From positions 1 to 64,000 of the forward strand of contig JADGDO010000012.1 of assembly GCA_016744855.1 (NCBI GenBank): DNA of 64,000 nucleotides, in the 5' to 3' direction. Every line of letters starts with the position of its first letter. The first letter of the stretch is position 1. Source of the stretch: Candidatus Fermentibacteraceae bacterium. GTDB lineage: Bacteria; Fermentibacterota; Fermentibacteria; Fermentibacterales; JCC-6. Positions 8,501 to 16,316 of this stretch are shown here, in pieces. The notes beneath the pieces are model-generated. The model worked only from the letters and a program-made list of their open reading frames with translations. It had not been told where the DNA came from and ran no database searches. The position numbers and the translations under genes are program-made.

Positions 8501-9140
8501 TGCTGTGTACTACAATCCTGCAAAAGAGGTTGGTGGTGATTACTACGATTTCTTCAACCTCGAAGGTGGGAATCTTGGCTTAGCTGTCGCAGATGTTGCA
8601 GGTAAAGGAATTCCCGCTGCGCTCACTATGGCAGGCATGAAAGGTACTCTTGGGGCTAGTGTAAGAAGCCTTTTCGATATTGGTCAGGTTATGGCGAGAG
8701 TAAACAGTGAATTAACTGTTGAAGGAGAAGTTACCGGTCTGGTTGGTCTCTTCTACAGTGTTCTTGATACCCAGAACGGTCTCCTTACTTACTGTAATGC
8801 AGGGCATAATCCTCCTCTTCTTGTTTCAAGAACCGGCGAGACTAAGTTTCTTGAAGAAGGTGGCCTGCTCATGGGAGTTTTGAAGAATGCAGAATACATC
8901 CATGAGACTGTGCAGATACATCCGGGTGATGTCATTGTTCTTTACACGGACGGAATTACCGAGACTATGGACAGCAATGATGTCGAGTTTGATGTATCAG
9001 GACTTTCAAAAGCGGTTCTTGAATACAGAGATCTAAGTGCTGAACAAATAGCTACACGTGTTCTAAAAGCCATGAATGCGCATGGGCAGGGATCAGTCCA
9101 GGCTGATGACAGAACTCTAGTTGTTATCAAGCATCGCTGA
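5526..9140 (+). CDS. P-loop / HEAT-repeat / SpoIIE-type PP2C phosphatase fusion
   Basis: 1204 residues from ATG 5526 (a TTG lies one codon earlier). Residues 1-140 form a domain I do not recognise. At about 174-183 there is a Walker A motif, GPPGAGKTT, followed by LLFDID as a possible Walker B, giving a STAND- or AAA-like ATPase. Residues about 520-940 contain HEAT-type repeats recognisable by D-x-x-x-SVR signatures (DADPSVRKAV, DGERSVRAAA, DKDPTVRMAI, DHDASVRLQT, DRSENVRNAA). The C-terminal 240 residues are a PP2C/SpoIIE phosphatase: EVGGDYYDFF, DVAGKGIPAALTMA, NAGHNPP and YTDGITETMD supply the metal-binding acids. It should dephosphorylate the STAS protein encoded two genes upstream, with ATP binding and HEAT scaffolding controlling activity. 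No membrane segment is seen. Confidence 0.9.
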   Translation: MAHSFELLVWTDSSVLPAGERSVALSEAGKLRVPDWADGMRLSFEFGDSKPDAALLLLGTTPSPQARFLFFSLFRAGVPVGALVLGEPSFSEPIFAKLEEWTRCWPFKDQGQLVSIIHNLVQEWISGINRTMTSYPYGEDLIRSWNGVAGESVDRDSLITASSILRSRGFVCVSGPPGAGKTTLARLLLMEAADEGLVPLELIASDVNSNLVEMKLRGPDDCALLFDIDAIRRMTVIHPLHLFLSAFNIILKSTDSRRMVILTSSDPRIIGLFSLFGDAHVELPSPETNRQWRVEQGQRALETFRSLDLLSKAELVLLSLFEPIVSEAIFKSSLLEIWSRLHFLLRENFPSSQTLEEMYEDSKARKGISPFRRLMINGEMHLCSGDTLLLDAVDTGMAELSGAGSPLVRVVMETLLNGENPEQRRAGYNIAHMYRHLSSSEKSRLLFTASRESQIDVLNDFFAMLHADKGAFDRAAEGLCRHILESGSVETRTALAKAQGVPWLRKDHYFRDLAVTTSTDPDDSVRAGLLYSIDMWGISGDPGGFMEKLLQDRAPAVSRIALYYLGRKFPNLNTREMEIVNSAMDGGENDQLMHLVFGLMNRQLGEFEEESCDLLWLLMQRLPEGGRGLVASSIGARIRFFGNTIRDMLFSDISENDIRTVAQCMLMNYQDLRISEKSILWELLSRHMPSSVEMAAMVLPYIRILDDSEQNELVRIALASERYGAREALSQLLAGGRIDVAAIAIDVVKLLLKEGSVEERSRLPWFILWNRTSISEDASLLLQQLAKDADPSVRKAVALGIHRLGLMGEWDTDLLGELALDGERSVRAAAGEALAEFSSPGDIPLQITVLIQDKDPTVRMAILRGVSSSPFLEAGDRAEFFLKTLEDHDASVRLQTIGAIEKLSNLGGMPGLVEKITVLLSDRSENVRNAAARLVTSHPSITTSRELREKLPDLYLGRLTSGETLAEELSTAREIQMGLLPAEAPRYENYSIAVYYNPAKEVGGDYYDFFNLEGGNLGLAVADVAGKGIPAALTMAGMKGTLGASVRSLFDIGQVMARVNSELTVEGEVTGLVGLFYSVLDTQNGLLTYCNAGHNPPLLVSRTGETKFLEEGGLLMGVLKNAEYIHETVQIHPGDVIVLYTDGITETMDSNDVEFDVSGLSKAVLEYRDLSAEQIATRVLKAMNAHGQGSVQADDRTLVVIKHR

Positions 9141-9154
9141 AGGGGAGGACAATT

Positions 9155-9943
9155 CTGAAAACACCATTATTTATTCTTTCGGATTTTGGGCACAGGGACA
9201 CTTACGTTGCTCAGATGAAGGCAGCAATCCTTTCTTTTTCAGGGTATGACACACCGGTAATTGATCTTACTCACGAGGTTGAGCCGGGCAATGTTCTTCA
9301 TGGGGCTTTTCACCTGCGTGCTGCCCTTCCGCACCTTCCCGAGGGTTCGGTAACTCTCGCTGTTGTTGACCCTGGCGTGGGAAGCAGCAGGCTGGGACTT
9401 GTCGCTTTGTGGAGAGGACGGTTTATTGTAGCCCCGGATAACGGTTTAGTTTCGATGCTGCCCGGCCCACTAAAAACATGGCAGCTGCCGCATGATGATT
9501 CATCCTCTTCCAAAACTTTTCACGGTAGGGATGTTTTTGCTGAATGTGCAGCAAAAGTGGCAATTAACCCGGGTTGGACTTCATTTCTTGAGGAACTTGA
9601 AAAACCTGTTTTACTTCCTCAACCCGAGACATCAGTTAAGGGAGAGTTGCTTTACACAAGTGTTTTGCATGTGGACAATTTCGGTAACTGCATTCTTGCT
9701 GTTGCCAGCGATGATCTGCGTGAGTTCACCCCCGATTTTCTGACAACAGACTCGACCCCTGATGAGATACCCCTGGTTGCAGTTGATTCCTACTATCAGT
9801 CACCTGAATCCGACTCAGTTCTTCTTGTACTTGGAAGCCAGGGTTTTTATGAACTTGCACTTAATGGAAGATCCGCATCAGAGCACCTTGATTTGCTGCC
9901 TGGATGCTCTATAACATTGATAAGTAAAAGGGGCAATTTTTAA
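9155..9943 (+). CDS. SAM hydroxide adenosyltransferase (DUF62 family), probable CTG start
   Basis: 262 residues if read from CTG 9155. The first ATG, at 9215, would remove KTPLFILSDFGHRDTYVAQ, which contains the family's N-terminal signature (LLTDFG-x-x-D-x-YVG-x-MK). AGGGGAGG at 9141-9148 is a strong ribosome binding site 6 bases from the CTG, and there is no ATG, GTG or TTG between it and 9215. ATT at 9152 is the other possibility. Further motifs are DLTHEVEPGN, VVDPGVGSSR and the FHGRDVF segment. Enzymes of this family hydrolyse S-adenosylmethionine to adenosine and methionine. The stop overlaps the next ATG (TAATG). Confidence 0.85.
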   Translation: MKTPLFILSDFGHRDTYVAQMKAAILSFSGYDTPVIDLTHEVEPGNVLHGAFHLRAALPHLPEGSVTLAVVDPGVGSSRLGLVALWRGRFIVAPDNGLVSMLPGPLKTWQLPHDDSSSSKTFHGRDVFAECAAKVAINPGWTSFLEELEKPVLLPQPETSVKGELLYTSVLHVDNFGNCILAVASDDLREFTPDFLTTDSTPDEIPLVAVDSYYQSPESDSVLLVLGSQGFYELALNGRSASEHLDLLPGCSITLISKRGNF

Positions 9944-11070
9944 TGAAGCACATAGGTTTTCTGTTACACTTCTATCAACCGCCAACACAGGATCCCGAAA
10001 TAGTTAAAAGGATAGACCGGGAGTGTTACAGACCTCTTTTCCAACTTCTGCTTGAAACCGGTGTTGAAGTTACTGTTAACATGAACTATTCTCTTACAGA
10101 ACAACTCGCCCTCTACGCTCCTGAAACGCTGAAGCTTGCTTCGAAATTAACCTGCTGCAGTTTTACTTCGAGTGCAGCATATCATCCCATCTTGCCACTC
10201 ATACCACGCAGTGAATCTGTCCGCCAGATTCAGTTAAATGATGAAGGTAACAGTGAATTGATTGGAGAAGTCTACCGTCCGAAAGGTCTCTTTCCTCCCG
10301 AGATGGCTCTCGATGAGGAAACGATTCAACTTGTCGGTTCAATGGGCTATAAATGGTTGATTACTGATGATGTGCCCTGGGTACATTCGCATTCAGATGT
10401 TCCTTCCGACTGGATCCCGGCTTCAGAGGGAACTGGGGTTTTTCTAAGAAGCAACTTCTGGTCAAATCTGATCTCGTTTCACGGTGGAAGCGGTTCTGAA
10501 ATGGTTGACAGAATGGTTCGAGATCTTCATTCCTGGTCAGGAGAAGAGGATTCCTATGTTATTTTGGCAATGGATGGAGAGACATTCGGACACCACAGAG
10601 ATGGTGCTATTGATTCATTCTTGCGACCGTTTTTTGAACAGATCGTTTCAAGAGAGAGAATTCGCATTTCTTCCCTTGACAGGATTTATAAAGAATTTCC
10701 ATTGCGAGAGTCTCCAGTTGTCTCTGGAAGCTGGTCTACAACAGGTGCTGACCTTGATGCCGGTGACCCATTCCCTCTATGGAACAGCTCCGGGAATACT
10801 GATCACCAGGCTTACTGGAAGCTCTTGAACTTTGTTTTGGAAGAGTGCAGAAAATCAAGTCCCGAGGGGGTTGCAGATACGGTGGATAAGATGTTATACT
10901 CCTGCCCTCTGTGGTGGGCCTCGCCGGGCCGTGAATCTTATTCACAGGTTCGAAGGGGTATTTTAATGATTATTGAAGCTGCCCTGCAAGTAATTACAGA
11001 CAGGGCACTCCTTGACAAAGTCATGGAGTTGGCTGGTCGAATTCCGGCCATGGCGCGAAAGGATAGATAA
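9943..11070 (+). CDS. Glycoside hydrolase family 57-like protein
   Basis: 375 residues. It begins with IGFLLHFYQPP, the conserved first strand and HxxQP motif of GH57 alpha-glucan enzymes. PPEMALDE near residue 108 matches the motif carrying the nucleophile glutamate, and AMDGETFGHH near residue 208 matches the motif with the catalytic aspartate. GH57 members act as amylases, 4-alpha-glucanotransferases or branching enzymes. The precise activity cannot be assigned. No signal peptide, so it should act on cytoplasmic glucan. It overlaps both neighbours by one base (TAATG) and is part of a tight operon. Confidence 0.82.
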   Translation: MKHIGFLLHFYQPPTQDPEIVKRIDRECYRPLFQLLLETGVEVTVNMNYSLTEQLALYAPETLKLASKLTCCSFTSSAAYHPILPLIPRSESVRQIQLNDEGNSELIGEVYRPKGLFPPEMALDEETIQLVGSMGYKWLITDDVPWVHSHSDVPSDWIPASEGTGVFLRSNFWSNLISFHGGSGSEMVDRMVRDLHSWSGEEDSYVILAMDGETFGHHRDGAIDSFLRPFFEQIVSRERIRISSLDRIYKEFPLRESPVVSGSWSTTGADLDAGDPFPLWNSSGNTDHQAYWKLLNFVLEECRKSSPEGVADTVDKMLYSCPLWWASPGRESYSQVRRGILMIIEAALQVITDRALLDKVMELAGRIPAMARKDR

Positions 11071-11270
11071 TGGCTAAGAAAGAAAGAGCATTTGCAGCTA
11101 AACTTGCACATGAGAGTCGCTCATCTCACAAAGAGATGTGTACTGTATGCGGCAAGGAAAAAGTCCCGGTAGTTTATATTGCTGCCCGTACTGGTTTGAA
11201 AGAAACATGGCGCCCTCAGCGTAGAAGAATCAAAATCTGTGATTGTAACAGAAAAGAAATCTACGGCTAA
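11070..11270 (+). CDS. 66-residue basic protein with possible zinc-binding cysteines
   Basis: The protein is highly basic, with CTVCGK at residues 24-29 and CDC at 57-59, a spacing that could bind one zinc ion. WRPQRRRIKI precedes the second pair. Size and style resemble small ribosomal or RNA-binding zinc-ribbon proteins such as bL33, but the sequence does not match bL28, bL32 or bL33 as I know them. The start overlaps the stop of the GH57 gene (TAATG), so translation is probably coupled. Function unknown. Confidence 0.6.
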   Translation: MAKKERAFAAKLAHESRSSHKEMCTVCGKEKVPVVYIAARTGLKETWRPQRRRIKICDCNRKEIYG

Positions 11271-11271
11271 A

Positions 11272-12123
11272 TTGCCAGGCAGACATATTCAAGGGGTTCT
11301 GTTCCTTACTGCCGGTTACGGCAGTAGAGCAGAACCCCTTTCTTTTTGCAGACCGAAAGCGCTTTTGCCTTTTGGTGGAGAGACAACACTTCTGGGAAAT
11401 CTTGTGAATCAATTTGCGGTTGCTGGACCGGATAAAATGGTTTTCAATGCCTCCAGATGCCCCGGGCTTGTTATGGAAGAAGGCAAACGTTACTGGAGCG
11501 GAAAGAGCGAGCTTTTGTTTGAGCAGAGGCCACTTGGCCTCCCCGGAACCCTTTCGAGAAATCAGGAGATGTTTGACAGTCACTGGATTATTTCAAACAC
11601 CGATATGGCCATTGATATACCGGTGAAAGAACTGGTTGATTTTCACTTGACATCAGGTTCCGAATGGACTGTGCTTACTGGTGATTTCCCTGTTCATGGA
11701 AGCTATGGAAGCCTTAATGTGGGTGGGATTTCAAGACACTACCTCGGAGTGAGTGTTATCTCACCGAATGTTGTAGCTCTGGCAGCAGAGAGACAACTTT
11801 CAACAGGTTTTTTCTCTGAGCTTCGGAGCACAGCTGAAGAAGCAGGAATTGTGATTAATGAGTTCTATACGAAAGCTACTTGGCTGGACATGGGGGAGGT
11901 TCAACTATTCAGGAAAAACCTTCTTGAAAAGGGTAGCTATATTCACCCTTCCGCTCGTATTGATAAGGATGTCTCCCTTGAGGGCTTTTACTGGATAGGG
12001 AGTTATTGTATAATCTCCCATGATGTGGTTCTCCGAAATTCTGTTATGCTTGAAGGTTCGGAGCTTTTACCCGGTTCTTCTCTGGTTGATGATGTTTTAC
12101 CCTGGTTCTCCCGAAGGAGCTGA
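11272..12123 (+). CDS. MurU-like sugar-1-phosphate nucleotidyltransferase
   Basis: 283 residues from TTG 11272, just after the previous stop. GTG 11239, overlapping the preceding gene, is an alternative and adds 11 residues. FLTAGYGSRAEPLS followed by PKALLPFGG is the nucleotide-binding loop of NTP transferases. NTDMAID supplies the metal-binding aspartate. It has a C-terminal extension with left-handed-helix character (YIHPSARIDKDVSL). The next gene is AmgK-like, and the AmgK-MurU pair activates recycled N-acetylmuramate to UDP-MurNAc. The assignment as MurU rests on that pairing. A mannose or glucose-1-phosphate nucleotidyltransferase is the alternative. Confidence 0.75.
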   Translation: MPGRHIQGVLFLTAGYGSRAEPLSFCRPKALLPFGGETTLLGNLVNQFAVAGPDKMVFNASRCPGLVMEEGKRYWSGKSELLFEQRPLGLPGTLSRNQEMFDSHWIISNTDMAIDIPVKELVDFHLTSGSEWTVLTGDFPVHGSYGSLNVGGISRHYLGVSVISPNVVALAAERQLSTGFFSELRSTAEEAGIVINEFYTKATWLDMGEVQLFRKNLLEKGSYIHPSARIDKDVSLEGFYWIGSYCIISHDVVLRNSVMLEGSELLPGSSLVDDVLPWFSRRS

Positions 12124-12126
12124 AGA

Positions 12127-13137
12127 TTGACTGAGCGCATGGAAGATGTTGCACGTTGGGTCGCAGACAAGTATGGAGATTCCTCTAGCATAACTCCAAT
12201 TGCCGGAGATGCTTCAGCCAGGGATTTCTATAGGATAGAGCACAACGGAGAGTCTTTTGTTGTAATGGATAGTTCACGAACTCCAATTTGGCCGTGGTTG
12301 GATATCCATACGCTTCTGAAGGGAATGGATTTTCCATTGCCACGGATAATTGCTAGTGATGATACCCGTGGTTATGTGATTCAGGAGGATCTGGGTAATA
12401 CCCGCCTCTGCGACATAGAAGACAAGCAAAGCTACAATGCATATCTGGCAGAATCGCTCTCCCTGCTCAAACGGCTTCAGAGAGAGATAACTCCGGAAAT
12501 TGCCAGCAGCAGCATTGCAGGCAGGAGATACTTCACGCCAAGCTTTTTTATGGCGGAGCTTGAGCATACTCTTGAACACTTGTTTTTCAGGCTTCTAAGA
12601 GTACCTGTTGAGGAACTGTTTGAACTTCAAAAACGCTTTAGAGAGCTTTCAGAACTTGCAATGGGTACCGGTAAAACAGCTTTTACTCACAGAGACTTCC
12701 ACTCTTCAAACCTTATGATTCACAAGGACAGAGTTCACATAATTGACTGGCAGGATGCTCGTCAGGGACCACCTTGCTACGACCTGGCAAGCCTTCTCAG
12801 AGATAGTTACAGAGATTGTGGTGAGGGATGGAAGGGAATGGCATCCTCATACATCCTCGGGGTGCATGGAGCTAACCTTTTTCAGTTTGTTTTCAGCGCA
12901 CTTCAGAGGAACATGAAAGCTATAGGAACTTTTGCTTATCAATACAGAGTTATGGGTAACAACAAGTATCTCAAATACATACCTCAAACTCTCCGTTATC
13001 TTGAAGGCTACGCTAAAGTATGTCCGGCAGTGAAACCAACTGTGGATGTTGTATTTAATCTAATCGACATGCATACCGGTGAGATAGATCTGAGAAATTT
13101 CAGGGATTCAGATTTACCGGTAAAAATAAACCTGTAA
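12127..13137 (+). CDS. AmgK-like sugar kinase (aminoglycoside phosphotransferase fold)
   Basis: 336 residues, TTG start with AAGGAG 6 bases upstream. The N-terminal lobe has GDASARDFYRI, the nucleotide loop of AmgK proteins. The catalytic loop is HRDFHSSNLM (Asp base, Asn) and the metal site is IDWQDARQGPPCYDLASLL. These are the hallmark strings of anomeric N-acetylmuramate/N-acetylglucosamine kinases. It follows the nucleotidyltransferase by three bases. Together they would feed cell-wall recycling by bypassing de novo UDP-MurNAc synthesis. A choline- or homoserine-kinase-like substrate cannot be excluded. Confidence 0.82.
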   Translation: MTERMEDVARWVADKYGDSSSITPIAGDASARDFYRIEHNGESFVVMDSSRTPIWPWLDIHTLLKGMDFPLPRIIASDDTRGYVIQEDLGNTRLCDIEDKQSYNAYLAESLSLLKRLQREITPEIASSSIAGRRYFTPSFFMAELEHTLEHLFFRLLRVPVEELFELQKRFRELSELAMGTGKTAFTHRDFHSSNLMIHKDRVHIIDWQDARQGPPCYDLASLLRDSYRDCGEGWKGMASSYILGVHGANLFQFVFSALQRNMKAIGTFAYQYRVMGNNKYLKYIPQTLRYLEGYAKVCPAVKPTVDVVFNLIDMHTGEIDLRNFRDSDLPVKINL

Positions 13138-13154
13138 AGATCGAAAGAGGAAAA

Positions 13155-14144
13155 ATGGAGAGAATTCTTACCGGTGACAGACCCACCGGTCCCCTTCATC
13201 TGGGACACTACGTGGGTTCACTGAGAAACAGAGTAAAACTTCAGAACCAGTACGAAACTTTTATTATTGTTGCTGACATTCAGGCACTTACCACTCATTG
13301 GGAAAACCCGGCGCTTATCGGAGCCAATGTTCGCGAGGTTGCTCTGGACAATATTTCAGCCGGTCTTGATCCGGAAAAAACCAGCATATTTGTACAGAGT
13401 ATGGTTCCCCAGATTGCAGAGCTTACTGTACTTTTCGGTCTTTATACAACCGTAAGTCGCCTCAAGCACAACCCTACCATTAAGACCGAAGCCAAGCAAT
13501 ACGGTTTTACAGATATGACCTATGGTTTCCTCGGATACCCTGTTAGTCAGGCAGCCGACATACTTTTTTGCAAAGCGAATCTAGTACCGGTTGGAGAGGA
13601 CCAACTACCTCACGTAGAGGTAACAAGATTTGTCGCTCGGAGATTTAATGAACTGTACGGTGATGTTTTTCCGGAACCCAAAGCAATGGTCAGTGAAATA
13701 TCAAGATTGATTGGTCTGGATGGAAACACCAAGATGAGTAAATCTCTTGGTAATGCTATTTACCTCAAGGATGAGCCCGGTGTTATCAAGAAAAAAGTTA
13801 TGAGCGCTGTTACAGACCCTGCCCGTATCCATAAAACTGATCCGGGGCATCCAGAAATCTGTACAATCTTCGCTTATCACAAAGCATTCAATGGGTGCGA
13901 GATTCCAGAGATTGAAGACTCTTGCAGGAAAGGCACCATAGGATGCGTTGCATGTAAGAAAAATCTGATCAGGAAACTCGAAGAAACACTTGCCCCGATC
14001 AGAGAGAGAAGAGCTCAGTTTGATAAGCCCGGCGTTATTGAAGATATCCTCATCAATGGTACGGAGAGGGCTATAAACGCCGGAGAAGAAACTATGGCAG
14101 CAGTAAGAGAAGCCATGCACACGAATTACTGGAAAGAGAGATAG
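13155..14144 (+). CDS. trpS: Tryptophanyl-tRNA synthetase
   Basis: 329 residues, the usual length of bacterial TrpRS. GDRPTGPLHLGHYVGSL holds the HIGH-type signature (class Ic) and NTKMSKSLGNAI is the KMSKS loop. DADILF-like and GEDQLPHVEVTR segments that position the adenylate are present. Near the C-terminus there is a cluster of cysteines (CVACKK), as in some TrpRS that carry a metal or Fe-S site. Ribosome binding site AGAGGAAAA before the ATG. Five bases upstream of cysS, so the two synthetases are cotranscribed. Confidence 0.96.
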   Translation: MERILTGDRPTGPLHLGHYVGSLRNRVKLQNQYETFIIVADIQALTTHWENPALIGANVREVALDNISAGLDPEKTSIFVQSMVPQIAELTVLFGLYTTVSRLKHNPTIKTEAKQYGFTDMTYGFLGYPVSQAADILFCKANLVPVGEDQLPHVEVTRFVARRFNELYGDVFPEPKAMVSEISRLIGLDGNTKMSKSLGNAIYLKDEPGVIKKKVMSAVTDPARIHKTDPGHPEICTIFAYHKAFNGCEIPEIEDSCRKGTIGCVACKKNLIRKLEETLAPIRERRAQFDKPGVIEDILINGTERAINAGEETMAAVREAMHTNYWKER

Positions 14145-14149
14145 CAAAA

Positions 14150-15577
14150 ATGCTTTCCCTTTACAATACAATGACCCGGAAAAAACAGGAATTTACACCT
14201 ATAGCACCCCCATTTGTAGGTCTATATATTTGTGGACCAACCGTATACAGCCATAGTCACCTTGGCCATGCTAAAAGCTATGTAAGTTTTGATGTACTGG
14301 TCAGATATCTCAGATATCTGGATTACAAAGTAAGATATGTTCAGAATATCACCGATGTGGGGCACCTTACTGATGATGCTGATTCGGGAGAAGATAAACT
14401 TCAGAAGCAGGCAAAACTTGAGCAGCTTGAACCGATGGAAATAGCTGAGAAATACGCTGCAAGTTTTTTCAGTGATATGGATACTCTGGGCAATCAGAGA
14501 CCAGATATTTCACCAAGGGCGAGTGGTCATGTACCCGAGCAGATTGAACTGATAAAAACCCTTCTTGAAAAAGGATATGCTTATCAGGTTGGTGGAAATA
14601 TCTACTTTGATGTTTCATCATTTCCTGAGTACGGTCAGTTAAGTGGTCGAACCGGTGACGATCAGAAGAGCGGTATGCGTATTTCTGTTGCGAGTGATAA
14701 AAGGGATCCCAGGGATTTTGCTTTATGGAAAGACTCGGGTGAAGACCACATTCTCAAATGGAACAGCCCGTGGGGTTGGGGATACCCTGGATGGCACCTC
14801 GAGTGTTCCGCAATGGCTATGCGGTACCTTGGGGAAACTATTGATATTCATGGTGGAGGACTGGACAATGTCTTCCCTCACCACGAGTGTGAGATAGCTC
14901 AGTCTAAGGGAGCCACTGGAAAAGATTTCGTCCGATTCTGGATTCACAACAACATGGTTACTGTAGATGGTAGAAAAATGGGCAAGAGCCTGGGTAATTT
15001 CACCCTTCTGAAGGATCTATTTGAGCGCTGGGACCCGATGGTGGTAAGGCTCTATATCCTAAGAAGTCATTACAGGAGCCCACTCGACTTCTCTGACGAT
15101 GGCCTTGCGGGGGCAAAGAGCGCGCTTGAGAGGCTTATTACCTTCAGGTCGAGGTTGGGTGATCCCGACAATGGAATTGCTTCCCAGGCCGTCTTGGAGC
15201 TTGTCTCGTCGACGGAGGCTCAATTCAGAAAATCTATGGATGATGATCTGAATACCCCGGGCGCCCTGGCTGCAATCTTTGAATTTGTCAGAGCCGGTAA
15301 CATCATTCTGGAGGGGAACCCATCCACAGCGGACAAATCAGAGATGATTGCCCTCCTCGACAACCTTGTAAAAGGTGCTCTCGGTATTGAGCTATCCACA
15401 GAAAGTGGAGGAGGTTCTTCTGAAGAGCTCTGCAATATCCTCGGAGAACTAAGAGGATACCTCAGAAAGAACAAACTCTTTCAGGAGGCAGACAAACTGC
15501 GGGATGATCTTGCTGAAGCGGGCTTCTCTGTACGGGACCTTCCTGGAGGATTTAGCGAGGTAACACCGGATCTATAG
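14150..15577 (+). CDS. cysS: Cysteinyl-tRNA synthetase
   Basis: 475 residues, standard for CysRS. CGPTVYSHSHLGHAKSY contains the first zinc-binding Cys and the HIGH motif. GWHLECSAMAM and FPHHECE supply the other zinc ligands. KMGKSLGNF is the KMSKS loop. The DALR-type anticodon-binding domain follows, ending with LREQAD-like helix wording (LFQEADKLRDDL). It is likely in one operon with trpS. Confidence 0.97.
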   Translation: MLSLYNTMTRKKQEFTPIAPPFVGLYICGPTVYSHSHLGHAKSYVSFDVLVRYLRYLDYKVRYVQNITDVGHLTDDADSGEDKLQKQAKLEQLEPMEIAEKYAASFFSDMDTLGNQRPDISPRASGHVPEQIELIKTLLEKGYAYQVGGNIYFDVSSFPEYGQLSGRTGDDQKSGMRISVASDKRDPRDFALWKDSGEDHILKWNSPWGWGYPGWHLECSAMAMRYLGETIDIHGGGLDNVFPHHECEIAQSKGATGKDFVRFWIHNNMVTVDGRKMGKSLGNFTLLKDLFERWDPMVVRLYILRSHYRSPLDFSDDGLAGAKSALERLITFRSRLGDPDNGIASQAVLELVSSTEAQFRKSMDDDLNTPGALAAIFEFVRAGNIILEGNPSTADKSEMIALLDNLVKGALGIELSTESGGGSSEELCNILGELRGYLRKNKLFQEADKLRDDLAEAGFSVRDLPGGFSEVTPDL

Positions 15578-15599
15578 CATGGAATAACCTTCTTCCTGA

Positions 15600-15614
15600 A
15601 ACTGTATCACAGTT
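15600..15614. promoter_or_regulatory. Inverted repeat upstream of the TonB-like gene
   Basis: AACTGT-ATC-ACAGTT, perfect 6-bp arms with a 3-base centre, lying 18 bases before the start codon and partly next to the ribosome binding site. It could be a small operator or a weak hairpin. No regulator is implied. Confidence 0.3.
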
Positions 15615-15631
15615 AAGAAAGGAGGTATGAA

Positions 15632-16267
15632 ATGACACGATCAAATGGAATGGGAATGGAGATCGGCTTTCTTGCCGGTCTCCTCTTTATTAACATCCTT
15701 TTTCAGTTCATACCCGGAACAGAGCTTGGTAGATTATCCACGAGAACAATCGATGACGTTATGGAATCAGTAGATGCTTTTCTGCCATACGATTCTTCCG
15801 TGGAGGACCAGGAGAAGGAGATAATAGAGGAAAAGGTTGTTATCGATCAGCAGGTTGAAGAATTCATCCAGGAGGTGACGATTTCTCTGACTACAGATAC
15901 TGTCGGGCTGAGCAGTGTACAAACCATTGAGAATTTTACAGTTGATGCTGGAAGTGTGGTAGAGGAAATAGGTCCTCCTGGATTCATGCCTGCTGAGATT
16001 TTCCCGAACTGCACATACATGCCTCCACCAACCTATCCGGAAATTGCAAGACTCGCAGGTGTGGAAGGTGTGGTGACATTGTGGGTTTACATAGACAAAG
16101 ACGGCGCACTCAGGGATGTACAGTTGATGAATAGTAGCGGTGTTTCATCTCTTGACCAGGCTGCAATGGAGGCTGCGCTGAACACAGGATGGTCGAGTGC
16201 TAGAAATAACGGGTTACCGGTTGGTGTGTGGACTACTCTTCGATACAACTTCTCGCTAACAGACTAA
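15632..16267 (+). CDS. TonB-family C-terminal domain protein
   Basis: 211 residues. One N-terminal membrane anchor (about residues 8-27), an acidic periplasmic linker (DQEKEIIEEKVV) and a TonB C-terminal domain from about residue 130: YPEIARLAGVEGVVTLWVY, SSGVSSLDQAAMEAAL and a final strand RYNFSLTD. Members transfer proton-motive energy to outer-membrane transporters. No ExbB/ExbD or receptor lies nearby. The linker is acidic, not proline-rich as in classic TonB. Very strong ribosome binding site (AAGGAGGT) 8 bases before the ATG. It ends directly at a bidirectional terminator. Confidence 0.88.
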   Translation: MTRSNGMGMEIGFLAGLLFINILFQFIPGTELGRLSTRTIDDVMESVDAFLPYDSSVEDQEKEIIEEKVVIDQQVEEFIQEVTISLTTDTVGLSSVQTIENFTVDAGSVVEEIGPPGFMPAEIFPNCTYMPPPTYPEIARLAGVEGVVTLWVYIDKDGALRDVQLMNSSGVSSLDQAAMEAALNTGWSSARNNGLPVGVWTTLRYNFSLTD

Positions 16268-16303
16268 AAAAAAGACCCCCTCGTAATCGAGGGGGTCTTT
16301 TTT
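16268..16303. terminator. Bidirectional intrinsic terminator between the tonB-like gene and rpsT
   Basis: Perfect stem AAAAGACCCCCTCG / CGAGGGGGTCTTTT with a TAAT loop. It is flanked by A and T runs, so it works on both strands and serves the two convergent genes. Confidence 0.92.
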
Positions 16304-16316
16304 ATGTATCAGTAAA

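Noticed and set aside
11070-11270. Ribosomal protein bL28 or bL33
   Set aside because: Size and basic character fit, but the conserved strings of those proteins are missing.
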